A stretch of 64,000 bases of DNA from Salticus scenicus (GCA_963930645.1 OZ005661.1:196524532-196588531); one strand, 5' to 3'. Counted from the stretch's first letter, positions 8,950-16,851 are shown. Notes: generated by a model not told the origin, from the sequence alone. Translations and numbers: made by a program.

Positions 8950-8977
8950 CAAAGGTTGGTTGATTGGTTGATTGACT
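8868..8977. repeat. A/T palindrome downstream of BRO-like gene D
   Basis: TCAATCAATCAATCAACC, AACCTT, a poly(A) run, a poly(T) run and AAGGTTGGTTGATTGG pair. It begins about 37 bases past the stop of the leftward gene at 9,014-9,697, which has no GC hairpin, so this may be its transcript end. The mirror copy is at 26,357-26,470. Confidence 0.85.
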
Positions 8978-9013
8978 CAAACATTTTTTTTCACAGTTGG
9001 TAGTTTAACATAA

Positions 9014-9697
9014 TTAAACTCTCTCTCTACGAGCCAGCTTGACGGTCAACTCATACGCTCTGTCTTTTTCATCAACTACATAGTCTTTTTCTATTTCCTC
9101 AAACTTTCTCTTAACCGTAGCAGTCAATTCTTGAAGCATGTCGCCCGATTTGACAGACCATATACCTTCAGCTCTCACACGCATGGAAAAGTTGCTAGGT
9201 TTCTCTTCTTCAGTATCCCCATACCTGGATTCTACCGACGGGGGTGCGTAGATATTCGTATGTTGTTCGCAGACTGCGCTCGAGTATTCGTAATACCCTT
9301 TAAGCCAATCTTGTAAATTCATCTCGCCTTCGTTTCGAACTGTGATTTCAAAGGCCATCCTTCTGCTGAACGGTATAATGCTGGGATACGTAGAGGTTAC
9401 CCGGCCATCGGTCCACAGTTTCTGGATACGGCAGATTTCCTCGATAGGCATTCGGTGCGTCTTCACAAGTACCTGAAGCATATCGTTGAAATCAAACACG
9501 CGCCTGGAACTCATGTTCAAGCGTTGTGCATTGGGATATAGATTAGCCAGATCCTTGTTGGAATATCGATGTGCAAAGTTGTAAGGTGACGCGTAGCCTA
9601 GATATTTGCCAACATCGACGGCTATGAAATAAACATCTCTACCAACAGTAGCAGCGATGAGTGCAGGTTTGGTATCAAAACAAATTTTCAGATACAT
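9014..9697 (-). CDS. BRO-N-like DNA-binding protein D with charged tail
   Basis: This 227-residue protein starts at ATG 9,697. The open frame extends 21 codons further to a GTG, but that stretch holds the TCATTCTG transcription start, so it should be leader. The N-terminus is the most BRO-like of the set: VYFIAVDVGKYLGYASPYNF (22-41), then a domain ending near NMSSRRVFDFNDML. The rest differs from genes A-C: an IVR-type domain, an acidic patch (DTEEEKP), and a C-terminal K/E-rich helix (about 180-227) that may form a coiled coil. The TATATAAATA promoter resembles that of the RNA ligase gene over about 30 bases (CCGTACTCAAGCTA). There is no GC hairpin; an A/T palindrome follows. Nucleic-acid binding is inferred. 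Confidence 0.8.
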   Translation of the reverse strand: MYLKICFDTKPALIAATVGRDVYFIAVDVGKYLGYASPYNFAHRYSNKDLANLYPNAQRLNMSSRRVFDFNDMLQVLVKTHRMPIEEICRIQKLWTDGRVTSTYPSIIPFSRRMAFEITVRNEGEMNLQDWLKGYYEYSSAVCEQHTNIYAPPSVESRYGDTEEEKPSNFSMRVRAEGIWSVKSGDMLQELTATVKRKFEEIEKDYVVDEKDRAYELTVKLARRERV

Positions 9698-9739
9698 GAT
9701 TGCGCTATGATCTTTCAATAAACAGAGGACAGAATGATG

Positions 9740-9772
9740 GTAGCTTGAGTACGGAACCACTATTTATATAGA
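9740..9772 (-). promoter_or_regulatory. TATATAAATA and CATTCTG start of gene D
   Basis: Leftward TATATAAATA (about 9,770-9,761) is followed by CCGTACTCAAGCTA and CATCATTCTGTCC, with 33 bases between TATA and the CATTC adenine. The CCGTACTCAAGCTA segment is shared with the RNA ligase promoter. GCCACGCCCACTC lies just upstream, as for the coiled-coil gene. Confidence 0.7.
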
Positions 9773-9794
9773 ATATCCATGAGTGGGCGTGGCA

Positions 9795-9795
<1 letters not shown>

Positions 9796-9861
<66 letters not shown>

Positions 9862-9881
9862 CTCAGTTGGTTGGTTGATTG
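9796..9881. repeat. A/T palindrome, GGTTGG flank on one side
   Basis: A38 and T27 runs are followed by CTCAGTTGGTTGGTTGATTG. It lies between genes D and RNA ligase. On the minus strand the A-run follows the ligase stop by about 50-115 bases. The mirror copy is at 25,463-25,535. Confidence 0.85.
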
Positions 9882-9911
9882 TTATTTATTTTTTTTTTTC
9901 AAGTTAGTTGT

Positions 9912-10754
9912 TTATTTAGTTATCATCTTTGATCTAGAAAACTTCTTTATAAGCTTATCCGCCTCGTTTTCAATCTCTCTACGAATCGAGTCCAAGTCAT
10001 AGCTGCAGTCCTTTTCATAGACTGAAATTATATCTTTTAGCGAATCGCTCACCATTTCTTCTTTGATTTTTTCAAAGTCTTCGCCGATTTTGGAGTACGC
10101 AGATAGGTATCTATTATAATTTACATAATTTTTGATCTTGTACTTGTTCAGAGCTTGTTCGTTGAACTGCTTACGCTTAACCTTAAAAATGTTCCTAGAG
10201 CGTGGAGATTCTTCGGCGTCGGCCTTCATGACAAATCCTTCTAGCGGACACTCTGCATAAGCGCTGGGATACGTTTCAACTTTTTCGTACAGATCCCCTA
10301 TCGTTTGGTAATCTAAATCTAAGATGGGTACGTGGGGTAGCTTCACTCGCTGGAAAATGTTCACGGCGTCGCTATACTTCATAAACGTATCTGAATCCAG
10401 TTGGTAGATGTCGAAGGCCCGAAAAAAGACAGTCTTGCTACCGAATACTGCTTCGGATTCAAAGTCACGATAGGTTATTCTCTTCATGTGGCTTCCGAAT
10501 ACTTCTCCATAAATGATAAAATTGTCATGTAAAATGTCTTTGATAAGCCGTACCTTTTCCGACAGCGGTTCCAAGATTGCGTTCAAGTTAAAAAGGCGTG
10601 TCTTTTCATCTAGCACAACGTTTCTAGATTGTATCCTGAACGTATTCTTCACGTAGCCAATACCGATATTAGAGCCATCCAATTTTTCGGTAGCTATTAA
10701 AGGTATGCCCGAATAAATTTGGCTTGTGATCTCGTGGTACTTGATAAGAGCCAT
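9912..10754 (-). CDS. Rnl2-family RNA ligase
   Basis: This 280-residue ATP-dependent RNA ligase starts at ATG 10,754. The nucleotidyltransferase motifs are complete and in order: motif I KLDGSN with nucleophile K24 (24-29), a motif Ia-like IQSRN (41-45), motif III YGEVFG with E84 (82-87), motif IIIa FRAFDIY (111-117), motif IV EGFVMK (172-177) and motif V FKVKRKQF (190-197). The C-terminal 80 residues are helical and charged, as in T4 Rnl2-type enzymes. Length fits a compact Rnl2. Such enzymes seal nicks in duplex RNA or repair cleaved RNA. Related ligases occur in phages, trypanosomes and some insect DNA viruses. The promoter is TATAAATA plus CATTCATTCTGTC, inside a 208-bp palindrome. The mirror copy is identical in protein. 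The family call is firm; the substrate is unknown. Confidence 0.92.
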   Translation of the reverse strand: MALIKYHEITSQIYSGIPLIATEKLDGSNIGIGYVKNTFRIQSRNVVLDEKTRLFNLNAILEPLSEKVRLIKDILHDNFIIYGEVFGSHMKRITYRDFESEAVFGSKTVFFRAFDIYQLDSDTFMKYSDAVNIFQRVKLPHVPILDLDYQTIGDLYEKVETYPSAYAECPLEGFVMKADAEESPRSRNIFKVKRKQFNEQALNKYKIKNYVNYNRYLSAYSKIGEDFEKIKEEMVSDSLKDIISVYEKDCSYDLDSIRREIENEADKLIKKFSRSKMITK

Positions 10755-10832
10755 CGTAAATAAATTAGAAACAGGACGTATTGTCTGGTCAGACTAGAAA
10801 ATATCTAATAAGCTATTTCAATGAGTATGAAG

Positions 10833-10906
10833 ACAGAATGAATGTAGCTTGAGTACGGAGCCGCTATTTATACTAAATATAAATCAACTAATCAACCAAC
10901 CATCTG

Positions 10907-10970
<64 letters not shown>

Positions 10971-11040
10971 TGGTTGGTTGATTAGTTGATTTATATTTAG
11001 TATAAATAGCGGCTCCGTACTCAAGCTACATTCATTCTGT
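10833..11040. repeat. 208-bp palindrome that contains the RNA ligase promoter
   Basis: Arms of about 75 bp run from ACAGAATGAATGTAGC through AGCGGCTCC and TATTTATA to CAACCAACCATCT, meet a poly(A)/poly(T) core, and mirror exactly outward. So TATAAATA and CATTCATTCTGT occur on both strands facing outward. The leftward copy serves the ligase. The rightward copy has no gene after it. The mirror copy is at 24,312-24,512. Confidence 0.9.
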
Positions 11041-11511
11041 TGGTTGGTTTTTAAAGTTATTTTTCTAAAGATATTTCTAAGTTGGCTGCTACAGTTCTAA
11101 GTTGGCCGTTAAAGCTATATTTCTAAGTTGGCTACTAAAGCTATATTTCTTTAGCTAATCATTGTAGATGGCGCTACAGTCTATATATAGTATATATATA
11201 TAGTATATCTATTAGGGTGGGTGGGAGTGGAATTTATTTCTTCTACAGTACGGTCATGCATAAACTCGCTCCTGACCCACTTCCTTTAAAATAGGATAAA
11301 ATAGCGTAATTTATACAATATTGGCTTTGAAAACAAGACTTTTGTCTGACAAATGACAAGATATTGCAGGTTTTCATGAAATCAGAATAGATCATAGGCT
11401 TTTATAGAAAAATCTAACTCTCTAGTCTTGCTGCAAACCCATTACGAGACATAGTGACTAGACGACCGTTGCTGGCAAATGTCGAGACACAATGAGCGTG
11501 TAGTCATGTTA
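11041..11511. other. Intergenic DNA with short CTAAGTTGGC repeats
   Basis: Three to four copies of TTCTAAGTTGGCTGCTA or GCTATATTTCT lie at 11,065-11,155. Then follow TATATATA runs and GGGTGGGTGGGAG. No open frame or promoter linked to a gene was recognised. Near 11,330-11,380 are ACAATATTGGC and TGACAAATGAC. Confidence 0.5.
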
Positions 11512-11650
11512 GCGATACTATATATAGAGACTGTAATCAACCAACCAACCAACCTTGAAAAAAAAAAAAAAAAAAAAATTTTTTTTTTTTTTTTTTTTTT
11601 TTTTCAAGGTTGGTTGGTTGGTTGATTACAGTCTCTATATATAGTATCGC
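11512..11650. repeat. Extended A/T palindrome
   Basis: GCGATACTATATATAGAGAC, TGTAATCAACC with three AACC repeats, a poly(A) run and a poly(T) run, all mirrored outward to AGTATCGC. Arms are about 65 bp. The mirror copy is at 23,698-23,840. Confidence 0.9.
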
Positions 11651-11878
11651 TGACGTGCCACTTCATCAGTCTATCTCAGTCTTTGCCAGCAACGGTTGTT
11701 TCAAGTTTAATGGCAGGATATTATGTAACCCTCGCCGATAGCAACAGGACATCCTCTCTAAGCGATAATCTAAAAGGTCATCCGGTCGAGCCTTATCAGA
11801 TATCATGCATCCGCTCGCCAGAGTATAAATACCGGCCTCTCGCCTCAGCTTATTCATTCTGACCCTCTGCTTTTTGAA
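11651..11878 (+). promoter_or_regulatory. Promoter of the proline-rich gene
   Basis: GGCAGGATATTATGTAACCC and CAACAGGACATCC are copies of the element's ACAGGAT motif. TATAAATA (11,824-11,831) is followed 32 bases later by TTCATTCTGACC (adenine at about 11,856). The ATG comes 23 bases after that. Confidence 0.75.
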
Positions 11879-12499
11879 ATGGCCACTCTTTCATTTGACT
11901 CTCTGACGGACGAACGAGTTGATTGCGACTGTGTCATAATACCGCAATGGAACGTATTGAACACCCCTCGCATATCTTGTGAGCTAATATGTAATTATGA
12001 CCGTTCTATGAAAATGCCAGCTCCAGCCATTATTCCCAAACCTAAGCCAGCTCCCACACCTAAACCGGCTCTCATTCAAAAACCGGCTCCAGTTCTCATT
12101 CAAAAACCAGCACCAGCACCTAAGCCTGATCCAGTTCCCGCACCTAAGCCTGATCCAGTTCCCACACCTAAGCCTGATCCAGTTCCCACACCTGATCCAG
12201 TTCAAATTTCAATACCCATGTCAGAGATGATGTATTTTAAAGTACCAACGCTATTAAGCCCGCTACCAAAATCTCCAATTTCAGAAGACCCGTCCAAAGT
12301 AACAGTTTATCGCCCTTGGAAGCCTCCACCGAAGATAGATTTCGTGGTACGGCCTAAACTAAAAACTGCTGGCTTTGAAGATCCTAGAATTCGAAGACAG
12401 CAGGGCATAGTCGTTCTCAAGTCAATCGTCGATCTGAGAGATGGCAAATGCTATAGCCACATACAAACAGAGGTCAGGAAAAATTACTGTTGGGTTTAA
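11879..12499 (+). CDS. Proline-rich repeat protein, unknown function
   Basis: This 206-residue protein starts at ATG 11,879. After about 40 ordinary residues comes a Pro/Lys/Ala repeat region (about 44-105) with units such as PKPAP and PKPDPVP, reminiscent of TonB-like or linker spacers and likely extended. The C-terminal half (about 110-206) is mixed, basic (FVVRPKLK, RIRRQQ) and may fold. There is no signal peptide or membrane helix. The repeat DNA has 18-bp periodicity, and both arms have the same count. Its promoter matches the element pattern and a hairpin-T7 module starts 15 bases after the stop. It could be a virion or scaffold protein. I recognise no family. Confidence 0.75.
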   Translation: MATLSFDSLTDERVDCDCVIIPQWNVLNTPRISCELICNYDRSMKMPAPAIIPKPKPAPTPKPALIQKPAPVLIQKPAPAPKPDPVPAPKPDPVPTPKPDPVPTPDPVQISIPMSEMMYFKVPTLLSPLPKSPISEDPSKVTVYRPWKPPPKIDFVVRPKLKTAGFEDPRIRRQQGIVVLKSIVDLRDGKCYSHIQTEVRKNYCWV

Positions 12500-12514
12500 G
12501 CCCAAACGATTTAT

Positions 12515-12587
12515 AAAAAAATCGGGTCGAACGAAGTGTCTCATGGCAGATTACTGTCTTTGACACTTCGTTCGACCCGTTTTTTTT
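12515..12587 (+). terminator. 3' hairpin of the proline-rich gene
   Basis: CGGGTCGAACGAAGTGTC and its complement form a stem of about 26 bp closed by A/T runs, with one mismatch near the A/T end. The loop carries CATGGCAGATTACTGTCTT. TGCCAATATTGGATGCG follows at 12,601. From 12,620 to 12,840 I see AT-rich DNA without genes. Confidence 0.85.
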
Positions 12588-12840
12588 GTAACAATTATAT
12601 TGCCAATATTGGATGCGTTTAAGATTTTGACTTAAGATTTTTGACTTAAGAATTTGAATGGATATTTTTATAACTGAAGTCTTGGAGATATATATTTTTA
12701 TATAAACGCTAACTTAAAACAGTTTGGCAAAAAAATATTATTTTCAAATCAAAAACTATAAAATTGAAATGATAAACTTTGAAAATTGCAAAGTCCAAAA
12801 AAAAATAGTATCTTGAAAAAATTATAGAAATCGGCCAAAG

Positions 12841-13005
12841 ACACTTTAACATGATATATATAGGTTAGCTAGAGTCAATCAACCAATCAACCAACCTTGA
12901 AAAAAAAAAAAAAAAAAAAAATTTTTTTTTTTTTTTTTTTTTTTTTCAAGGTTGGTTGATTGGTTGATTGACTCTAGCTAACCTATATATATCATGTTAA
13001 AGTGT
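12841..13005. repeat. Extended A/T palindrome
   Basis: ACACTTTAACATGATATATA, GGTTAGCTAGAG, TCAACCAATCAACC, a poly(A) run and a poly(T) run, mirrored to CATGTTAAAGTGT. Arms are about 80 bp. The mirror copy is at 22,329-22,507. Confidence 0.9.
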
Positions 13006-13331
13006 ATACACTATCATTGTCCAGCAATGCTTATCTGCGTCTATAAAAATGCATCCTGTTTCATAGCAAATGAGTTATACAATATCCTGTTTCCGCGTTT
13101 AGCGACAATAATTCTATAAATAGCTCATCCTGTTTTCGTAGAAACTGACTTATGCAATATCCTGTCTTCAGATTGACAATATCCTGTTTCCGCGTCCAGC
13201 GACTCTATAATAAGCCTTATCTTATCCTGTTTTCGTAGAAACTGAATTATGCAATATCCTTCAGATTGACTATATAAGCTCTGGCATTTGATCGAATAGC
13301 CATTCTCTCTTCGGAGCTTTAAACTACCAAT
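13006..13331 (+). promoter_or_regulatory. ATCCTGT cluster and promoter of the 554-residue gene
   Basis: Six to seven ATCCTGT motifs (GCATCCTGTTTC, AATATCCTGTTTCCGCG, CATCCTGTTTTCG, AATATCCTGTCTTCAG) precede TATATAAG (13,271). GCCATTCTC is 31 bases on and the ATG 30 bases further. The cluster is nearly the same as that at 8,190-8,430. Confidence 0.75.
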
Positions 13332-14996
13332 ATGTATAAAGCTCAATGCTCTCTGAAGAAGCTTAAAGCGGTAAACTCGCTACGAAACCGTTTTGGGGTT
13401 ATCGAGCTGTTTCCCAAAAACCTTTCGCCTACCGTTAAGAAATTGGAAGAATATCCACACTTCCAAACCATGATCGGTGAAGGCAAGATTTGCGTATTCT
13501 GTCTATACATGACGTCCGATTTGAAGATTGAATTCAAAAAACGTACTCTGACGGACAAGATAACGAATACAATCCCAGCCATAGGCAGAGAGGCCAAGAC
13601 AAACTATCCGCTGAGACCTCAGGAGATTAAATGGAGCACTCTGATGAACCGATATAAAAGACCCCCCAGCGAAGCCAACAGAACCAACGCCGACGTGAGA
13701 ATTGGTTTCAAGTGCCCCAACAATCAGTTTCTTGTAAAGTCCTACTTTACGTTTGGTCAGCGAACCGTCGGACGAGGATGCGCCCATATCATACAGACTT
13801 TGAACGTGCCATTCCTGTTCTTTGTGAGGCGTCCTGGCGAGACACGAGTAAAACCGGACAACAGATACTTTGCTGGCGACAAGCTCCATTACTACGACCG
13901 TTTCATATTGATTGCCGACTCCAGTTACAAGGTGCCTGCTGGGACCACATACATTCTGTTTACGACTCAAAAAAACTTTTTCAGTTTGGACATTGTGCCA
14001 GAGAATTTAGAGTTGGGCTTCGAAACCAAAAATCCTTTGGTAGAACGCATAACAAAAATAGATGGTATGTACGACATATCCGTACCAACGCCCATGATAC
14101 AGCATATAGATGATGAAGACGACTCTCCCGTAGAAATGAGTACTGAAGTCGCTAGAATAACATCTAAATATTTTGATAAGCCAACGTCTCCAATCTCAGA
14201 GCCAGAGATCTATTTTCCTGAATCATCTCAAGAGTCGTCCCAAGAACCAGAGCCAGAGATCTATTTTCCTGTGGACAGAAGACCAATAGTCATAACAACA
14301 AACTTTGCAGCCCAATACAAGTCTCTGACTTTTAAGGACTGGAAAAACTTGACAGATCGCCCCGACAATAACTTCGTACGCCCCTACGGACCAGATCTAC
14401 CTGGACTTGACATGAGAATTAAATCGGTAAAACGGAAGGCTGAGACAATTCCCAAGAGTGCCAAGAAACATAAGCCATCTTTCAAGGAGGTGGCCACAAA
14501 TACAGAGCCAGTGTTTAAATGCCCACCTGAGCCAGTTTTTAAACGTCCAGCACCCATTGAAAGTCCTGAACCCATTGAAAGTCCTGAGATATGTCCAGAG
14601 CCTGTTGAAGATCCTGAACCCATTGAAAATCCCGAGATATGTCCCATTGAAAATCCTGAGATATGTTCAGAGCCTATTGAAAATCCTGAATCCATTGAAA
14701 GTCCTGAGATATGCCCCATTGAAAATCCTGAGATATGTCCCGTTGAAGATCGTGAACCCATTGAAAATCCTGAGCCCATTGAAAATCCAGAATATTTTTA
14801 TGGATGGCCTACTATTGAAAGGTCAGAGGTGCAAACTGAACTGGATGAGCTTGATAATATTTTATGTACGCCTTTATCCATGCCAGCGGATACGCTAGAC
14901 TCGTTGATGGATGATCTTATGACGCCATCAACTATACAGTATACTATGGAACCGCTGGAGATTCAGTCAGGCTTTGAACTGCCAGATTTTATGTAA
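13332..14996 (+). CDS. Putative nuclear regulator: folded N-domain, basic stretch, acidic tail
   Basis: This 554-residue protein starts at ATG 13,332. Residues 1-245 look globular and contain Cys and aromatic clusters (ICVFCLYM, YFTFGQR, FLFFVRRPGE), but I recognise no family. Then an acidic low-complexity linker (EPEIYFP repeats). A bipartite basic stretch, KRKAETIPKSAKKHK (about 367-381), suits nuclear import. Residues 405-490 are imperfect six-residue repeats of the PIESPE/PIENPE type. The last 50 residues are acidic and hydrophobic (ELDELDNIL, TLDSLMDDLMTP), resembling transactivation domains. This layout resembles viral early transactivators, but that is inference. The mirror copy has 560 residues because of one extra PIESPE repeat. 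Two hairpin modules in tandem follow the stop. Confidence 0.8.
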   Translation: MYKAQCSLKKLKAVNSLRNRFGVIELFPKNLSPTVKKLEEYPHFQTMIGEGKICVFCLYMTSDLKIEFKKRTLTDKITNTIPAIGREAKTNYPLRPQEIKWSTLMNRYKRPPSEANRTNADVRIGFKCPNNQFLVKSYFTFGQRTVGRGCAHIIQTLNVPFLFFVRRPGETRVKPDNRYFAGDKLHYYDRFILIADSSYKVPAGTTYILFTTQKNFFSLDIVPENLELGFETKNPLVERITKIDGMYDISVPTPMIQHIDDEDDSPVEMSTEVARITSKYFDKPTSPISEPEIYFPESSQESSQEPEPEIYFPVDRRPIVITTNFAAQYKSLTFKDWKNLTDRPDNNFVRPYGPDLPGLDMRIKSVKRKAETIPKSAKKHKPSFKEVATNTEPVFKCPPEPVFKRPAPIESPEPIESPEICPEPVEDPEPIENPEICPIENPEICSEPIENPESIESPEICPIENPEICPVEDREPIENPEPIENPEYFYGWPTIERSEVQTELDELDNILCTPLSMPADTLDSLMDDLMTPSTIQYTMEPLEIQSGFELPDFM

Positions 14997-15017
14997 CTAT
15001 AAAAATATGTAAAATTT

Positions 15018-15109
15018 AAAAAATTTGGGTCAAACGAGGCTTCCTCATGTTTAGATTTGTCATTATGACTTATCTTTACGATGGAAGCCTCGTTTGACCC
15101 ATTTTTTTT
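15018..15109 (+). terminator. First 3' hairpin of the 554-residue gene
   Basis: TTGGGTCAAACGAGGCTTCC pairs with its complement across a 38-base loop, closed by A and T runs. CTACCAATATTGG follows at about 15,120. Confidence 0.8.
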
Positions 15110-15185
15110 AAATCAAAATGCTACCAATATTGGTATTGAAAAAAAAATAACTTGTAAATTTTATCAGAACAATAAAAAAATATTT

Positions 15186-15278
15186 AAAAAAAAATTGGGT
15201 CAAACGAGGCTTCCTCATGTTTAGATTTGTCAGTATGACTTATCTTTACAATGGAAGCCTCGTTTGACCCATTTTTTT
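15186..15278 (+). terminator. Second 3' hairpin, tandem copy of the first
   Basis: The same stem and loop as the hairpin 168 bases upstream, with only scattered changes (CAGTATGAC for CATTATGAC in the loop). CTACCAATATTGG again follows. The duplication includes the CCAATATTGG block, so the two behave as one module. Confidence 0.8.
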
Positions 15279-15393
15279 AAATCAAAATGCTACCAATATT
15301 GGATTTGTAAAAAAATAACTTGTAAATTTTATCAGATTAATTAGAAAGTGACACATGACAATACTTTATAAAAGTCCATCTAAGTCACATTAA

Positions 15394-15440
15394 AATCAAC
15401 CAACCAACCAACCTTGAAAAAAAAAAAAAAAAAAAAAAAT

Positions 15441-15472
<32 letters not shown>

Positions 15473-15492
15473 CAAGGTTGGTTGGTTAGTTG
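15394..15492. repeat. A/T palindrome with AACCAACC flanks
   Basis: ATCAACCAACCAACC, AACCTTG, a poly(A) run, a poly(T) run and CAAGGTTGGTTGGTTAGTTGAT. The mirror copy is at 19,821-19,921. Confidence 0.9.
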
Positions 15493-16164
15493 ATATATAT
15501 TTGTTTCCTCGTTCATCACTTTTCATTTATCAAGATTAACTTTTCAATTTAATCCTATCATGTTTTTATTCAAAGGCTAAGTTTCAAAGCCTCATTTTAA
15601 ATGAAACCTGTTAATTTTGATCATGTCTATCTTAAACGTGAATCGCTTAGCCATCCAAGCCATTCGTAGCAATTAGATGTTTGAACTGAGTCCATAACCC
15701 TTTCCCTTTAAAATTTATCTAAGCCATAGTAGCCTTTCAATTTTGACTGGTTAAACGTGGATCAGCTATGCAAGAGGTCATGATAAAACTGAGTCCTGTA
15801 TCTGAAACAGGTGCCATGTCAAACGAAGACCTGGCAATTGAAAACGGGGCATCGCTTAGCAGGCAAAATTTAAACGAGCTGAGCCATAAACGTAACCATT
15901 GAACTCTGGGCCATGCTTAGCAGTAGCAGCCCATATTGTAAAAATAATATTTACAAGATACAATGACAAAGCGACAAATGAAAAGCTTAAAAGTAGCGGC
16001 CCAGTCTATGGCATCATTTTAAATGTTAATCCATCCAAGAGACCTTAATAGAATCGGCTTACTGAACAGGTGAAATCTGAAAGACGTAGAGAGCCCATAT
16101 TGTAAAAATTTAAAATTATAAACTTCAAAAGTGGATATATGTAGGAAGTGTGTTAAGTTTTAAA
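15493..16164. other. Gene-free stretch with short GCTTAGC and ACTGAGTCC echoes
   Basis: No supported open frame. Short motifs recur: ATCGCTTAGCAGGC/ATGCTTAGCAGTAG, AAACTGAGTCC/GAACTGAGTCC, CCATATTGTAAAAAT. It could be a decayed array or a non-coding RNA. I see no promoter pair of the element type. Confidence 0.4.
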
Positions 16165-16224
16165 GTCACATGACCACTCTTGAAATAAACCAACCAACCA
16201 ACCTTAAAAAAAAAAAAAAAAAAA

Positions 16225-16255
<31 letters not shown>

Positions 16256-16303
16256 AAGGTTGGTTGGTTGGTTTTATTTTAAGAGTGGGTGTGGTCATGT
16301 GAC
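16165..16303. repeat. Extended A/T palindrome
   Basis: GTCACATGACCACTCTTGAA, AAACCAACCAACC, a poly(A) run, a poly(T) run and GGTTGGTTTTATTTTAAGAG, then GTGGTCATGTGAC. The mirror copy is at 18,998-19,149. From 16,304 to 16,565 I see unique gene-free arm sequence. Confidence 0.9.
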
Positions 16304-16598
16304 TAGTAAATATCATCGGATCAAAAAGTGATATAACCGAGATTAATTTCGGTGCTAAAAAGAAGAACCCAAATTGTCTTCCCAACTGGCTGAACCCAGA
16401 TTAGGTATTTTTTAGCTTAAAATCTTAGCTGATCTGAGTTTGGTCGTTGGTAAAAAATATCAGCGGATTTTTCTAAGGCCCAAATGAAATTTTTTCAAAC
16501 TAAATCTGGCAGACTAGAATTTTAGTAAGAATCTGAGTTACACAACGAGAAGGACTTTGGGGGAGTATTTGACTCTATGACGTCACGACAAGATTTTT

Positions 16599-16626
16599 AC
16601 TGAGTCGATACACTGAGTCGATACAC
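16599..16626. repeat. 28-bp inner inverted repeat, left copy
   Basis: Two copies of ACTGAGTCGATACAC in tandem. The exact inverse stands at 18,531-18,558, just past the stop of the spacer gene. The pair frames the spacer gene. Confidence 0.85.
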
Positions 16627-16790
16627 AAGTCACATGCGAGAGTGTATATACTTCAAATTGGGATGCAGCGCATATATATATCTTCAAATTGCCAAAAAAA
16701 AAAGACACAATAACTGTTTGGGCGTCATCATTTATATAGACACGAACCAACCTACTATGGCATTTCTGGACAGTGTAGATACTTTAGCAC

Positions 16791-16851
16791 GATATATATA
16801 GGTTGGCTAGAGGCAATCAACCAATCCACCAACCTAAAAAAAAAAAAAAAA

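Larger units (their letters stand above)
2856..16565. repeat. Left arm of giant inverted repeat (13.7 kb)
   Basis: This segment is the inverted copy of 18,736-32,484. The outer edge is sharp: ACAGTCGCCAGAAG at 2,856 pairs with CTTCTGGCGACTGT ending at 32,484, and pairing stops on the next base. The inner edge is GGACTTTGGGGGAG ending at 16,565. All genes, hairpins, tandem arrays and palindromes of the arm recur in reverse order in the other arm. Differences are a few substitutions, homopolymer lengths, one 18-bp repeat unit and a 171-bp deletion. This suggests a real and recently homogenised or recently made inverted repeat. Confidence 0.95.

Noticed and set aside
9698..9760. N-terminal 21-codon extension of gene D from GTG
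   Set aside because: It overlaps the TATA/CATTCTG start region, so it would be at or upstream of the transcript start. ATG at 9,697 is preferred.
13343..14898. Antisense and alternate-frame open frames inside the 554-residue gene
   Set aside because: They arise from the long sense frame and its repeat region. None has a promoter or independent features.
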